A DNA stretch of 64,000 nt from Cumulibacter soli (lineage in GTDB: Bacteria > Actinomycetota > Actinomycetes > Mycobacteriales > Antricoccaceae): NCBI RefSeq assembly GCF_004382795.1, contig NZ_SMSG01000005.1:186001-250000 (forward strand). The letters run 5' to 3'. The notes below the pieces were generated by a model that searched no databases, was not told where the DNA came from, and saw only the letters and a program-made list of their open reading frames with translations. The translations under genes and the position numbers were made by a program. Each line of letters begins with the position of its first letter. Position 1 is the first letter of the stretch. This document shows, in pieces, positions 26,731-35,813 of the stretch.

Positions 26731-28746
26731 CTAGATTGGCTGCTCCTCCAGTGTTTCGTCGGCAACCGGCGCCGTGAATTGCGCGTTGTACAACCGCCAG
26801 TACGGCCCGCGCTTCTGCAACAGTTCATCGTGCGAACCCTGCTCGACGATATGCCCTTCCTCCATCACCAGGATCAGGTCGGCATCGCGAATCGTTGAGA
26901 GTCGGTGCGCGATCACGAACGAGGTCCGATCACTGCGCAGCGCCGACATCGCCTGCTGGACCAGCAATTCGGTACGGGTATCCACCGAGGACGTCGCCTC
27001 GTCCAGGATCAGTAGCGACGGCTGCGAAATGAACGCCCGCGCGATGGTGATCAACTGCTTCTCACCTGCGGACACGTTCGATGCTTCTTCGTCGATCACC
27101 GTGTCGTACCCGTCGGGCAACGAGTGTACGAACCGGTCGACGTACGTCGCCTTTGCCGCGGCCAGCACCTCGTCCTCGGTCGCATCCGGTTTGCCGTAGG
27201 CGATGTTGTCGCGAATCGTGCCGCCGAACAGCCACGAGTCCTGCAGCACCATGCCGATCCGTTCGCGCAGCTGCTGGCGTGGCAACCCGGCGATATCGAC
27301 CCCGTCGAGGGTGATCCGGCCGGAGTCCAATTCGTAGAACCGCATGATCAGGTTGACCAACGTCGTCTTGCCGGCACCCGTCGGGCCGACGATCGCGACC
27401 GTCTGACCTGGTTCGGCAACCAGCGACAGGTTCTCGATAAGCGGTTTCTCAGGCACATACGAGAAGCTGATGTCTTCCATTTCTACCCGACCGGTGCCGG
27501 GCTTGCCGACGTAACGATCCGGTTCGACCGACTCCTCAGGCGCGTCCAGCAGGCCGAAGACCCGTTCGGCGCTGGCCACGCCGGACTGCATCAGGTTGGC
27601 CATCGATGCGACCTGCGTCAGCGGCTGGGTGAAGCGCTGAGAGTACTGGATGAACGCCTGAACCTCACCAAGGGTGAGCGCACCCGAGGTGATACGCAGG
27701 CCACCGATCACCGCGATCGCGACGTAGTTCAACTGGCCGATGAACATCATTAACGGCATGATGATGCCGCTGATGAACTGCGCGCTGAACGATGCCTCGT
27801 AGAGTTTCTCGTTGGTCTCCTGGAACTCGGCAGCGACCTCCTTCTGGCGACCGAACACCTTGACCAACTCGTGGCCCGTGAATGCCTCTTCGACCTGGCC
27901 GTTGAGTTTGCCGGTATTGCGCCATTGCGCCACGAACTTCGTTTGCGAGCGCTTGCCGATGAAAGCGGTGAGCACGGCGGTGATCGGAATCGTGATCAAC
28001 GCGATGACCGCCAGCAGCGGTGAAATCACGAACATCATCACCACGACGCCGACCACCGTCAGCAGCGAGGTGATCAGCTGCGACAGGGTCTGCTGCAGCG
28101 TCTGCGCGATGTTGTCGAGGTCGTTGGTGACGCGGCTGAGAATCTCACCGCGCGGCCGCTTGTCGAAATACGCCAGTGGCAGTCGGTGCAGCTTCGCCTC
28201 ACACTGCGCACGCATCCGTTGGATGGTCCGCTGTACGGCCTCGTTCAGTAGCCATCCTTGTAGCAGTTGGAAGAACGAGCTGAATACGAACAGTGCGAGA
28301 CACACCAGCAGTACCGCGCCGAGGTCATCGAATTGGATGCCCCGACCGGGGACCAGCGGCATGGTGGAAATGACGTCCGCGAAGGCGTCATTACCGGCGG
28401 CGCGAGCGCTCTCGATGATGTCGGCGCGCGACAGCCCGACGGGCATCTCTTTACCGAGCGATCCGGCGAAGATGATGTCCGTGGCACGGCCGAGGACCAA
28501 TGGCCCAAGCACTGACAGAACGACGCCCGCGACCGCGAGAATCAGGGTCCAGATCGTTCGGGTGCGCTCCGGCGCCAGTTGCCGGATCAGCCGCTTAGCC
28601 GACGGCCAGAAGTTCAGTGACTTCTCCACCGGTGCGCCGACCATGCCGGCCGGGCCACCGCGGGGTTCGGCGTGAACGGCGTCCGGGTCGCGCTCTGGAC
28701 CGTCTGACGGTTGCTGAGCGGGGGTGGTCGTGGTGGATTCACTCAT
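26731..28746 (-). CDS. Heterodimeric ABC exporter, catalytic half
   Basis: A 671-residue half-transporter: an Ala/Pro-rich N-terminal extension of about 45 residues, a six-span ABC transmembrane domain (about 60-365) and an ATPase domain. Walker A is GPTGAGKTT, the signature is the degenerate VSAGEKQL, and Walker B is LLILDEATSSVD with the catalytic glutamate intact. Its start overlaps the partner stop by one base (TGATG). The pairing resembles TM287/288 or Rv1273c/Rv1272c-type multidrug or lipid exporters. Confidence 0.9.
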   Translation of the reverse strand: MSESTTTTPAQQPSDGPERDPDAVHAEPRGGPAGMVGAPVEKSLNFWPSAKRLIRQLAPERTRTIWTLILAVAGVVLSVLGPLVLGRATDIIFAGSLGKEMPVGLSRADIIESARAAGNDAFADVISTMPLVPGRGIQFDDLGAVLLVCLALFVFSSFFQLLQGWLLNEAVQRTIQRMRAQCEAKLHRLPLAYFDKRPRGEILSRVTNDLDNIAQTLQQTLSQLITSLLTVVGVVVMMFVISPLLAVIALITIPITAVLTAFIGKRSQTKFVAQWRNTGKLNGQVEEAFTGHELVKVFGRQKEVAAEFQETNEKLYEASFSAQFISGIIMPLMMFIGQLNYVAIAVIGGLRITSGALTLGEVQAFIQYSQRFTQPLTQVASMANLMQSGVASAERVFGLLDAPEESVEPDRYVGKPGTGRVEMEDISFSYVPEKPLIENLSLVAEPGQTVAIVGPTGAGKTTLVNLIMRFYELDSGRITLDGVDIAGLPRQQLRERIGMVLQDSWLFGGTIRDNIAYGKPDATEDEVLAAAKATYVDRFVHSLPDGYDTVIDEEASNVSAGEKQLITIARAFISQPSLLILDEATSSVDTRTELLVQQAMSALRSDRTSFVIAHRLSTIRDADLILVMEEGHIVEQGSHDELLQKRGPYWRLYNAQFTAPVADETLEEQPI

Positions 28747-30473
28747 CAGGCCACCTCCACAGCCGCTTGGGATTCAACGATCTCGGCGTACGTCGGGCAT
28801 GAGACGAGCAAGTCCTCGTGTGTGCCGTGGCCGACAACGGCGCCATCGTCCAGCACGATGATCTGGTCGGCGTCGATGATGGTGGACACTCGTTGGGCGA
28901 CGACGATCAGCACCGAATCGCGGGTGACCGGACGTAGTGCTGCCCTCAGCCGCGCGTCGGTGCCTAGGTCGAGCGCGGAGAACGAATCGTCGAACAGGTA
29001 GATGTCCGGACGCCGTACCAATGCGCGGGCAATCGATATGCGTTGTCGTTGGCCGCCGGATACGTTCGTACCGCCTTGCGCAATCTTCGTCTCCAGCCCA
29101 CCGAGTTCGGTGACGAAGTCGTCGGCTTGGGCGATCGCGAGCGCCTGCCAGAGTTCGTCGTCCGTCGCGTCCGGGTTGCCGTAGCGCAAGTTGGAGGCGA
29201 CGGTGCCGCTGAATAGGTAGGGACGTTGCGGGACGAGGCCGATGCCGTTCCACAGCACTTCCGGATCGAGTTGGCGAACATCGACCCCATTGATCCGCAC
29301 CTCGCCCCCGGTTACGTCCACGAGTCGGGGGATCAGGTTCAGCATGGTGGTTTTGCCCGCGCCGGTGGAACCGATGACGGCCGTGGTCTGACCGGCCTGG
29401 GCGGCGAAGGTGAGGTTACGCAACACGGGTTCGTCTGCGCCGGGGAAGGCGAACGACACGTTCTCGAGTTCGACGCTGGGCGCGCCGGGCTGTGGCCGCA
29501 CTGGCGAGGACGGCGGAACTACCGAGGATTCGGTATCGAGGACCTCTTGAATACGTTCAGCGCTGACGGTCGCGCGTGGCAGCATCATCATCATGAAGCT
29601 GGCCATCATCACTGACATCAGAATTTGCATCAGGTAAGCCAGGAATGCGGTGAGCGAACCGACATCGATATTGCCTTCTTCGACGCGGTGTCCACCAAAC
29701 CAGAGCACGGCGACGCTGGACACGTTCAGCACGAGCATGACTACGGGGAAGATCATCGCCATGTAGCGTCCGGCGCCGATCGCGACGGTGGTCAGTTGCT
29801 GGTTGGCGACGGCAAATCGGTCGGTTTCCTGTTGTTCGCGCACGAACGCTCGCACCACGCGAATGCCAGTGATCTGTTCGCGCAGAACACCGTTGACGTT
29901 GTCGATTAGTTCCTGGTTGCGACGGAACAACGGCACCATTCGTCGGATGATGAGCGTGACCGCTATGCCTAGGATCGGCACGCTGACCAGCATCAACCAG
30001 GACAGTCCGACGTCCTGCTTCAGCGCCATCACCACGCCGCCGACCATCATGATCGGCGCCATCACCAACAGCGTGGCACCCATGACGACCAACATTTGAA
30101 CCTGCTGGACGTCATTGGTGGAACGGGTGATGAGTGAGGGAGCGCCGAACTGGCCGACCTCGCGGGCGGAGAATTCGGCGACCCTGTTGAAGACGGCGGC
30201 ACGGGTATCGCGGCCGAACCCCATTGCGGTACGGGCGGCGAGGTAGGTCGCGGCGATGCTACAGATGACTTGGAGGGCGGCGACGACGAGCATCCAGCCG
30301 CCGATCCGCCAGATATAGCCGGTATCCCCGACAGCGATGCCCTTGTTGATGATGTCTGCGTTGAGACTGGGCAGGTACAAACTCGCGATGGTGCCGACGA
30401 TTTGCAGTACGACGATTCCGACGAGGAGCGAGGTGTACGGACGAAGCCGGTCTCGCAGTAGGCGCATGAGCAC
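28746..30473 (-). CDS. Heterodimeric ABC exporter, degenerate half
   Basis: A 575-residue half-transporter starting at GTG 30473 behind AGGAGAG. It has a six-span domain, Walker A GSTGAGKTT and a canonical signature VSGGQRQR, but Walker B is IYLFDDSFSALD, with Asp in place of the catalytic Glu. It therefore supplies the non-hydrolytic site of the heterodimer while donating a good signature motif to the partner, the normal asymmetry of such exporters. First gene of the two-gene operon. Confidence 0.9.
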   Translation of the reverse strand: MLMRLLRDRLRPYTSLLVGIVVLQIVGTIASLYLPSLNADIINKGIAVGDTGYIWRIGGWMLVVAALQVICSIAATYLAARTAMGFGRDTRAAVFNRVAEFSAREVGQFGAPSLITRSTNDVQQVQMLVVMGATLLVMAPIMMVGGVVMALKQDVGLSWLMLVSVPILGIAVTLIIRRMVPLFRRNQELIDNVNGVLREQITGIRVVRAFVREQQETDRFAVANQQLTTVAIGAGRYMAMIFPVVMLVLNVSSVAVLWFGGHRVEEGNIDVGSLTAFLAYLMQILMSVMMASFMMMMLPRATVSAERIQEVLDTESSVVPPSSPVRPQPGAPSVELENVSFAFPGADEPVLRNLTFAAQAGQTTAVIGSTGAGKTTMLNLIPRLVDVTGGEVRINGVDVRQLDPEVLWNGIGLVPQRPYLFSGTVASNLRYGNPDATDDELWQALAIAQADDFVTELGGLETKIAQGGTNVSGGQRQRISIARALVRRPDIYLFDDSFSALDLGTDARLRAALRPVTRDSVLIVVAQRVSTIIDADQIIVLDDGAVVGHGTHEDLLVSCPTYAEIVESQAAVEVA

Positions 30474-30561
30474 GAACGCTCTCCTTTACTGACCTTTCGA
30501 GGTTAGGACTCGGTAGTTACATCTGGAAACGAATTTCGCGCCGAGCGGACGATTCGCGACA

Positions 30562-30687
30562 TGACCTCACTGGGGCCTCACGGGTTTTCACGTGACCTCA
30601 CTGGGGCTCGCGAGGGCCTCACGGGTCTCACCAGGCTTCACGTGACTTTGGGTGATCTCGCGTCATCTCGCGCGATCTCGCGGGCGG
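30562..30687. repeat. Degenerate repeat cluster with TCACGTGA palindromes
   Basis: TGACCTCACTGGGGC occurs at 30562 and 30593 (31-bp period), CCTCACGGGT at two places, TTCACGTGAC at 30587 and 30637, and three ATCTCGCG-type units near the end. The cluster is non-coding and lies in the divergent ABC/GH15 promoter region. Confidence 0.6.
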
Positions 30688-30751
30688 GGGAGCGCGGTCG
30701 GGGTCCGTGCGAAGCGAGCGCGTGCGTCGCGTCAGCATTGGGCAGGTCTGT

Positions 30752-30783
30752 GCGCGGTGAGTTCTGCGCGCGGTGAGTTCTGC
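30752..30783. repeat. 16-bp tandem duplication
   Basis: Two perfect copies of GCGCGGTGAGTTCTGC. The period is the same as in the larger arrays at 33015 and 47725. Confidence 0.8.
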
Positions 30784-30920
30784 GTGGCGAAACGCCTTGT
30801 GGACCTCCGGGGCGTCCATACCGGGGGTCTTGGTGTTCGGCGCGACGTACAAAGAACGTTGCACGCTGCTCGGCGAACGACTCGGGCCGCGTCGGATCGG
30901 TCGCCGAGTAGCCTGCAGGA

Positions 30921-32897
30921 ATGGAGCGGATTGAGGATTATGCGCTCATCGGCGACCGCCGCACGGCGGCCTTGGTGTCGCGACGCGGAGCAATCGATTG
31001 GTTGTGCCTGCCGAGTTTTGACTCTCCGGCCTGCTTCGCGGCGTTAGTGGGTCAGCCGGAGAACGGATACTGGCTGCTTGGGCCCGCCGAGGACGTGACG
31101 TCGACCCGCCGCTACCTCGACGGTTCGACGATCCTGCAGACAACTCACCGCACCGCGACCGGTGTCGTCACCGTCACCGATGCCATGCCGATCAGTGATG
31201 ATCGATGCGATGTCGTACGCCGGATCGAAGGGGTCAGCGGAACGATGTTGTTCCGGCACGAGTTGGTGATCCGGTTCGGGTACGGCGCCATCCTGCCGTG
31301 GGTTTCGCGCGAACAGGACGGAGGCGTCCGCAATGGCGCCGCGGCGCATGACTTGGAGAACGCATTCGGGCCCGCCGTCGAGAATGGCGCCGGGAACACG
31401 TTCGAACGTGGCATCGGGAACGGGGCTGGTGACGCCGTGGGGAATGGCGCAGAGAACGCGCTCGAGAATGACGAGATGCTGGTGGCTGTCGCCGGTCCCG
31501 ATCGGCTGGTGTTGCGCGGACCACGGATCCCGAAGGCCGACGCCCAACGGCACGTCGATGAATTCGTAGTGACGGCCGGGGATGTGCTGACCTTCGAACT
31601 GACCTCGACCCGCTCGTACGAACCGATCCCGGCGCCGATCGATGTCGCTAGCAGAATCCGGCGCACTGAGATCGAAGCCGCCAACTGGCTGCGGAACTGC
31701 GAGTACGAGGGTCCATACCGCGACGCCGTACACCGTTCGCTGGTCACGTTGCGCGCGCTCACCGATATCGAGACCGGCGGGATTGTTGCTGCCCCAACGT
31801 GTTCGCTACCGGAACAGATCGGCGGCGAGCGGAACTGGGATTACCGATATTGTTGGCTTCGCGACGCCTCATTGACTCTCGAGGCATTACTCATGGCTGG
31901 CTACCGTGGGGCCGCCATGGCCTGGCGGAACTGGCTGGTGCGTGCAGTTGCCGGCGACCCGGCCGACCTGCAGATCATGTACACGATCGATGGTGGGCGC
32001 GAGATGCCCGAACGGACACTGGAGCACCTGGCGGGGTACGAGAACTCGTTGCCGGTGCGGATTGGTAACGGCGCGGTCGGCCAAAAGCAGTCCGACGTAC
32101 TGGGCGAGGTCATGATCGCGCTCGCGATGGCGCGCGATCACGGACTGCGAGAGACGGCCCAGTCGTGGCGGATGCAGTGCGCGCTGCTCGAGAAGCTGTG
32201 CCAGAACTGGCAGGAACCTGATCACGGATTGTGGGAGATCCGTGGACCGAAGCGTCACTTCACCCACTCTCGGGTCATGGTGTGGGTCGCGCTTGACCGA
32301 TCGATCGCCGCCGTTGAGCGACATGGCCTGGACGGCGACGTACGGCGCTGGCGTGCGGTGCGTGCCGCCGTACGTGAGGAGGTTCTGAGTCGGGGGTACG
32401 ACGCGACGCGTGGCAGTTTCACCCAGCATTACGACACAGATGAGGTGGACGCATCGTTGCTGGTGATGGCGGACGTCGGCTTCATCGACGCCAGTGACGA
32501 ACGGTTCGTCGGGACAGTACGGGCGATCGAGCGCGACCTCATGCGCGATGGTCTGCTGCTGCGGTACCGCACGCAGTCGGGTGTGGACGGCCTCGATGGG
32601 CAGGAAGGTTCGTTCTTGGCGTGCTCGTTCTGGCTGGTGTCGGCGTACGCGTTGATGGGTAGGGAACAGGATGCGCATGCGTTGATGCGTCGCCTTACTG
32701 CGCTGGCGAATGATGTTGGGCTGCTGCCGGAGGAGTACGACCCGCAGGCGGGACGAATGCTGGGCAACTTCCCGCAGGCGTTCTCGCACCTGGCGTTGGT
32801 GATCGCGGCGTACGACCTGCAGGCCGCCGATGCGCAAACGCGGACGACTCGTAACCGATCCGCATCGCCGAGCACTAAGGAATCGCGCGAGTCCTAG
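30921..32897 (+). CDS. Glycoside hydrolase family 15 protein (glucoamylase/trehalase type)
   Basis: A 658-residue enzyme of the GH15 trehalase-like group found in actinobacteria. Visible blocks: N-terminal IEDYALIGDRRTAALVSRRGAIDWLCLP; (alpha/alpha)6 barrel blocks GERNWDYRYCWLRDASLTLEALL, RGPKRHFTHSRVMVWVALDR and LPEEYDPQAGRMLGNFPQAFSH. No signal peptide, so a cytoplasmic alpha-glucosidase or trehalase is likely; the sequence does not separate these. Residues about 133-184 are an insertion of Asn-Gly-Ala-rich repeats in the N-terminal beta domain that family members normally lack. Confidence 0.88.
   Translation: MERIEDYALIGDRRTAALVSRRGAIDWLCLPSFDSPACFAALVGQPENGYWLLGPAEDVTSTRRYLDGSTILQTTHRTATGVVTVTDAMPISDDRCDVVRRIEGVSGTMLFRHELVIRFGYGAILPWVSREQDGGVRNGAAAHDLENAFGPAVENGAGNTFERGIGNGAGDAVGNGAENALENDEMLVAVAGPDRLVLRGPRIPKADAQRHVDEFVVTAGDVLTFELTSTRSYEPIPAPIDVASRIRRTEIEAANWLRNCEYEGPYRDAVHRSLVTLRALTDIETGGIVAAPTCSLPEQIGGERNWDYRYCWLRDASLTLEALLMAGYRGAAMAWRNWLVRAVAGDPADLQIMYTIDGGREMPERTLEHLAGYENSLPVRIGNGAVGQKQSDVLGEVMIALAMARDHGLRETAQSWRMQCALLEKLCQNWQEPDHGLWEIRGPKRHFTHSRVMVWVALDRSIAAVERHGLDGDVRRWRAVRAAVREEVLSRGYDATRGSFTQHYDTDEVDASLLVMADVGFIDASDERFVGTVRAIERDLMRDGLLLRYRTQSGVDGLDGQEGSFLACSFWLVSAYALMGREQDAHALMRRLTALANDVGLLPEEYDPQAGRMLGNFPQAFSHLALVIAAYDLQAADAQTRTTRNRSASPSTKESRES
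31317..31472 (+). repeat. Low-complexity NGA-rich insertion in the GH15 gene
   Basis: About 52 codons encode repeated N-G-A / G-N-G-A motifs (VRNGAAAH, VENGAGN, IGNGAGD, VGNGAEN) with recurrent AATGGCGC or AACGGGGC words. It lies between two conserved strands, consistent with an expanded surface loop. Confidence 0.7.
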
Positions 32898-33014
32898 CGA
32901 ACCGCTCGAATACTAGCGAGTCGGATTCGGCCGACCCTGACTAAGACGCAGCGCAACAGACGACTTATCTCGCATACGTGGATGTCGAGCCGCTAGGGCC
33001 GCGTTTTCAGCGGC

Positions 33015-33129
33015 GGGACTCTATGTTGCCGGGACTCTATGTTGCCGGGACTCTATGTTGCCGGGACTCGACAGTGGCGGGACTTGATGACGGTGGCGGG
33101 ACTTGATGTTGCCGGGACTCGACAGTGGC
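33015..33129. repeat. 16-bp minisatellite downstream of the MarR gene
   Basis: Seven units starting with GGGACT: three perfect copies of GGGACTCTATGTTGCC (33015, 33031, 33047), then variants GGGACTCGACAGTGGC (33063 and 33114), a 19-bp variant (33079) and GGGACTTGATGTTGCC (33098). It fills the gap between the stops of the convergent GH15 and MarR genes and ends 5 bp from the MarR stop. Confidence 0.9.
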
Positions 33130-33134
33130 GAGGT

Positions 33135-33596
33135 TCAGAGCGGGTCGGTTCGGGGCCAACCGCGTCCGGAACGTTCTTCGACCGACTTATTGAACTTCGC
33201 CAGAAGCGTGGCGAAGGCTTCGATGTCCGCATCGGCCCAGTCGCTGACCACTCGGCCGAGGCCGGCGATGTTGTCGTTGCGTTCGGTCTGTAGTCGTCTC
33301 TTGCCGGTCTTCGTGATGCGGAACTTGCGGGCGAGGCCGCCGTCGGGATCGGGGATTCGCTCGACCAGGTCTGCGCGCATCATCGCGGCCGTTTGCCGAT
33401 TAAGGGTTGAGGCGTCCAAGCCAAAGGCGTCACTGAGCTGCCCGATTGACATCGGGCCTGTGGCCTCGAGGCGGGTCAGTAGTGTGTAGTGGCTGCGCTC
33501 GAGAACGCTGGCGCCGTCCGGCAATCGCCGCGCGGGGGCCATGTGCCGCCCGAACAGCATCGCTTCCAGCTCGATCGTGGCCAGCGTATCCCGCAC
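33135..33596 (-). CDS. MarR family transcriptional regulator
   Basis: I place the start at GTG 33596, six bases after GAGGAG, giving 153 residues; the longer frame to 33665 would have to read through the operator palindrome. The winged helix is visible (SHYTLLTRLEATGPMSIGQLSDAFGLD followed by TLNRQTAAMMRADLVERI and the wing PDPDGGLARKFRIT). It is divergent from an MFS exporter with a perfect palindrome between them, so it should repress both genes and release on binding a drug-like or phenolic ligand. Confidence 0.88.
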   Translation of the reverse strand: MRDTLATIELEAMLFGRHMAPARRLPDGASVLERSHYTLLTRLEATGPMSIGQLSDAFGLDASTLNRQTAAMMRADLVERIPDPDGGLARKFRITKTGKRRLQTERNDNIAGLGRVVSDWADADIEAFATLLAKFNKSVEERSGRGWPRTDPL

Positions 33597-33624
33597 GAAG
33601 ATCTCCTCAATAGATGGTCGATTG

Positions 33625-33653
33625 TGCACTATACACATGATGTGTATAGTGCA
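33625..33653. promoter_or_regulatory. Perfect 29-bp palindrome: MarR operator over both promoters
   Basis: Arms TGCACTATACACAT (33625-33638) and ATGTGTATAGTGCA (33640-33653) around a single G. On the plus strand TTGTGC (33622-33627) and TATAGT (33645-33650) are 17 bp apart, a good promoter whose start point would fall at or just before GTG 33659. The symmetric TATAGT on the minus strand (33633-33628) serves the MarR gene. Confidence 0.85.
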
Positions 33654-33658
33654 TCTAC

Positions 33659-35110
33659 GTGTCAAAATCTTCCGCCGAGCAAGCGCCGGCTCCCAACGCA
33701 GTAGTCGCCGTACTCGCGGCCGGTGGCATCACCGCCGCCCTGATGCAGACGCTCGTGGTCCCGCTGATCGGCGAGCTGCCGACGATGCTGAACACGACCG
33801 CGTCCAACGCGTCGTGGGTCATCACGGTCACCCTGCTGGTAGCGGCCGTGGCCACACCGGTTTCGGGTCGTCTCGGTGACCTCTACGGCAAACGCCGGAT
33901 GATGCTGCTGAGCACGGTGGCATTGGCGGCCGGATCCGTGGTGTGCGCGCTGTCCGAATCGGTGATCCCGATGATCGTGGGCAGAGGTCTGCAGGGCTTA
34001 GGTATGGGTCTGATTCCGCTAGGCATCAGTGTGATGCGTGACGTGATTCCCGCTGAACGATTGGGTACGTCCATTGCGTTGATGAGCGCCTCGATGGGCG
34101 TCGGTGGGGCGCTTGGCTTGCCGATTGCCGCGGCTGTGGCGATGTACTCGCAGTGGCAGGTGTTGTTCTGGGGGTCGGCCGTGCTCGCGGTGGTTATTGG
34201 TATCGCCATGGCCAAACTGATCCCGCGCACCCCGCCGGTCGCCACCGGAAAGTTCGACCCCATTGGCGCGATCGGCATCGGCATCGGCTTGGTATGTCTG
34301 TTGCTGGCCGTGTCGAAGGGCGCCGACTGGGGCTGGGGGAGTGCGACCACTTTGAGTCTGCTGATCGCCTCGGTCGTGGTCTTTGGGATCTGGGGCTGGT
34401 ACGAGCTACGCATCGACGCGCCGCTGGTCGACCTGCGCGTCACTTCCCGCCCGGTCGTGCTGCTGACGAACGCTGCCTCGATGGTGCTCGGATTCGCGAT
34501 GTTTGCGCAGTCGCTGATTTACCCGCAGCTCCTGCAATTGCCTACCCAAACCGGATACGGGCTCGGGCAGGACATGTTGCAGATGGGGCTGTGGATGATG
34601 CCCGGCGGGCTCATGATGATGGTGATGTCGCCGCTGAGCGCGAAGCTGTCCAAGACTCACGGTCCGCGAATCACCCTGGCGATCGGTTCGGCCGTCGTCG
34701 CCCTCGGCTACCTGTTGGGTGTGTTCCTGATGGGTTCGACGTGGAGTCTGCTCGTGTCGATCATCGTCGGTGCGAGCGGCGTGGGTCTCGCCTACGGTGC
34801 GATGCCGGCGCTGATCATGGGTTCCGTGCCGCTGTCGGAGACCGCGTCGGCGAACAGTTTCAATACGCTGATGCGCTCGGTTGGTACGTCGGTTGCGTCG
34901 GCCGTGGTCGGCGTCGTACTCGCCAATATGACGCTCGATCTTGGCCCTGTCCAGGTGCCCAGCGAGGCGGGATTCGTCACCGGTCTGCTGATCGGCGGGG
35001 GTGTCGCCTTGGCCGCATCGGTTCTTGCGTTGCTCATACCGGCGAAGCGCCCCGTTGCGCAGTCGGCGTCCTCCGACGGGACCGAGCCGCTGGCGGCCAC
35101 GACCAAGTAG
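33659..35110 (+). CDS. MFS drug exporter (DHA2/EmrB-QacA type)
   Basis: A 483-residue transporter with about fourteen spans. Motif A appears as GRLGDLYGKRRMM near residues 70-82 and motif C-like GVGGALGLPIA near residues 148-158. The start is GTG 33659, about 9 bp after the putative -10 box and without a ribosome site, so translation is probably leaderless. Controlled by the divergent MarR regulator. Substrate unknown. Confidence 0.9.
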   Translation: MSKSSAEQAPAPNAVVAVLAAGGITAALMQTLVVPLIGELPTMLNTTASNASWVITVTLLVAAVATPVSGRLGDLYGKRRMMLLSTVALAAGSVVCALSESVIPMIVGRGLQGLGMGLIPLGISVMRDVIPAERLGTSIALMSASMGVGGALGLPIAAAVAMYSQWQVLFWGSAVLAVVIGIAMAKLIPRTPPVATGKFDPIGAIGIGIGLVCLLLAVSKGADWGWGSATTLSLLIASVVVFGIWGWYELRIDAPLVDLRVTSRPVVLLTNAASMVLGFAMFAQSLIYPQLLQLPTQTGYGLGQDMLQMGLWMMPGGLMMMVMSPLSAKLSKTHGPRITLAIGSAVVALGYLLGVFLMGSTWSLLVSIIVGASGVGLAYGAMPALIMGSVPLSETASANSFNTLMRSVGTSVASAVVGVVLANMTLDLGPVQVPSEAGFVTGLLIGGGVALAASVLALLIPAKRPVAQSASSDGTEPLAATTK

Positions 35111-35724
35111 CGGCTGCCTGGCGTACCGGCCGCGAGTAGTAGCCGCTGAGTGGCCTAACGGCGTTGTGCGGGGCCGCCGGGTCTAGTGGTGAGCCGCGCG
35201 AGCTAGTGGCGCACCAGGCCTGATCGCTGATGGGCTTAAGTGGCACGCCGAGCCCTGTGGCATCGCTGGCTTAGGTGGCGCTCTGGGTTTTGTCGCACAC
35301 CGCGTAAGAGTGTGGTTCCGGGGCCTGTCGTCCTTAGGATTTCGGTGGCGCAGAGAGTTCGAGTGTTCTGCGATTGAGCGGCGTGCTGGAGTTGGGTGTC
35401 GATCAGGCGTGGGTGGCGTGCCCGAGTTTAAGCGTGGTGCGGGTGTGGTGTACCGGGTGTAGGCGCCGCCCTCGGATTGAGTGTCGCGACGGAGATGGGG
35501 GGTGACCGTCCTGCCAGCCTGAGCGGCGTGCGGGAATTGGGGCTGTGCAGGCTTATCTGGCGCACCCCGAGGTCGGGGTGCGTCACTTATGTACCTGACG
35601 CCCGATTCTCGATTGCGTCAGCATGTCGGGTACCCGTGTTCGCGCGGCTACAGGCGGCCGTGGTCTCCACCACCCTGCGGCTGAACGTTGCGTGACACAT
35701 GGTAAATTTGTACGTCGCAGTCAG
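35111..35724. other. 614-bp non-coding region before tRNA-Leu
   Basis: No gene is supported on either strand. The first 240 bp carry degenerate units beginning CTAGTGG or TTAGGTGG (35183, 35203, 35236, 35271, with a weaker one near 35336), each followed by a GCGC/CACGCC word. A hairpin CGCACCCC/GGGGTGCG lies at 35561-35582. The tRNA promoter must be at the right end. Confidence 0.45.
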
Positions 35725-35810
35725 GGGCAAGTGGCGGAATGGCAGACGCGCTGGCTTCAGGTGCCAGTGTCCGCAAGGACGTGGGGGTTCAAGTCCCCCC
35801 TTGCCCACCA
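35725..35810 (+). tRNA. tRNA-Leu (anticodon CAG)
   Basis: An 86-nt class II tRNA. The acceptor arm GGGCAAG (35725-35731) pairs with CTTGCCC, followed by discriminator A and an encoded CCA (35808-35810). The anticodon stem CTGGC/GCCAG encloses the loop TTCAGGT, so the anticodon is CAG. A long variable arm and a T-arm with GTTCAAGTC are present. Confidence 0.95.
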
Positions 35811-35813
35811 AGA

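Larger units (their letters stand above)
30474..30920. other. 447-bp divergent region with short repeats
   Basis: No gene is supported. Degenerate repeats occupy 30562-30687 and a 16-bp tandem duplication lies at 30752-30783. It must contain the promoters of the ABC exporter (minus) and the GH15 gene (plus). Confidence 0.5.

Noticed and set aside
33015-33129. Possible CRISPR array
   Set aside because: Units are 16 bp, directly adjacent and without spacers; no cas genes are nearby. The same applies to 47725-47788.
33597-33665. A 23-residue N-terminal extension of the MarR protein
   Set aside because: It would be translated through the perfect operator palindrome; GTG 33596 has an ideal GAGGAG site.
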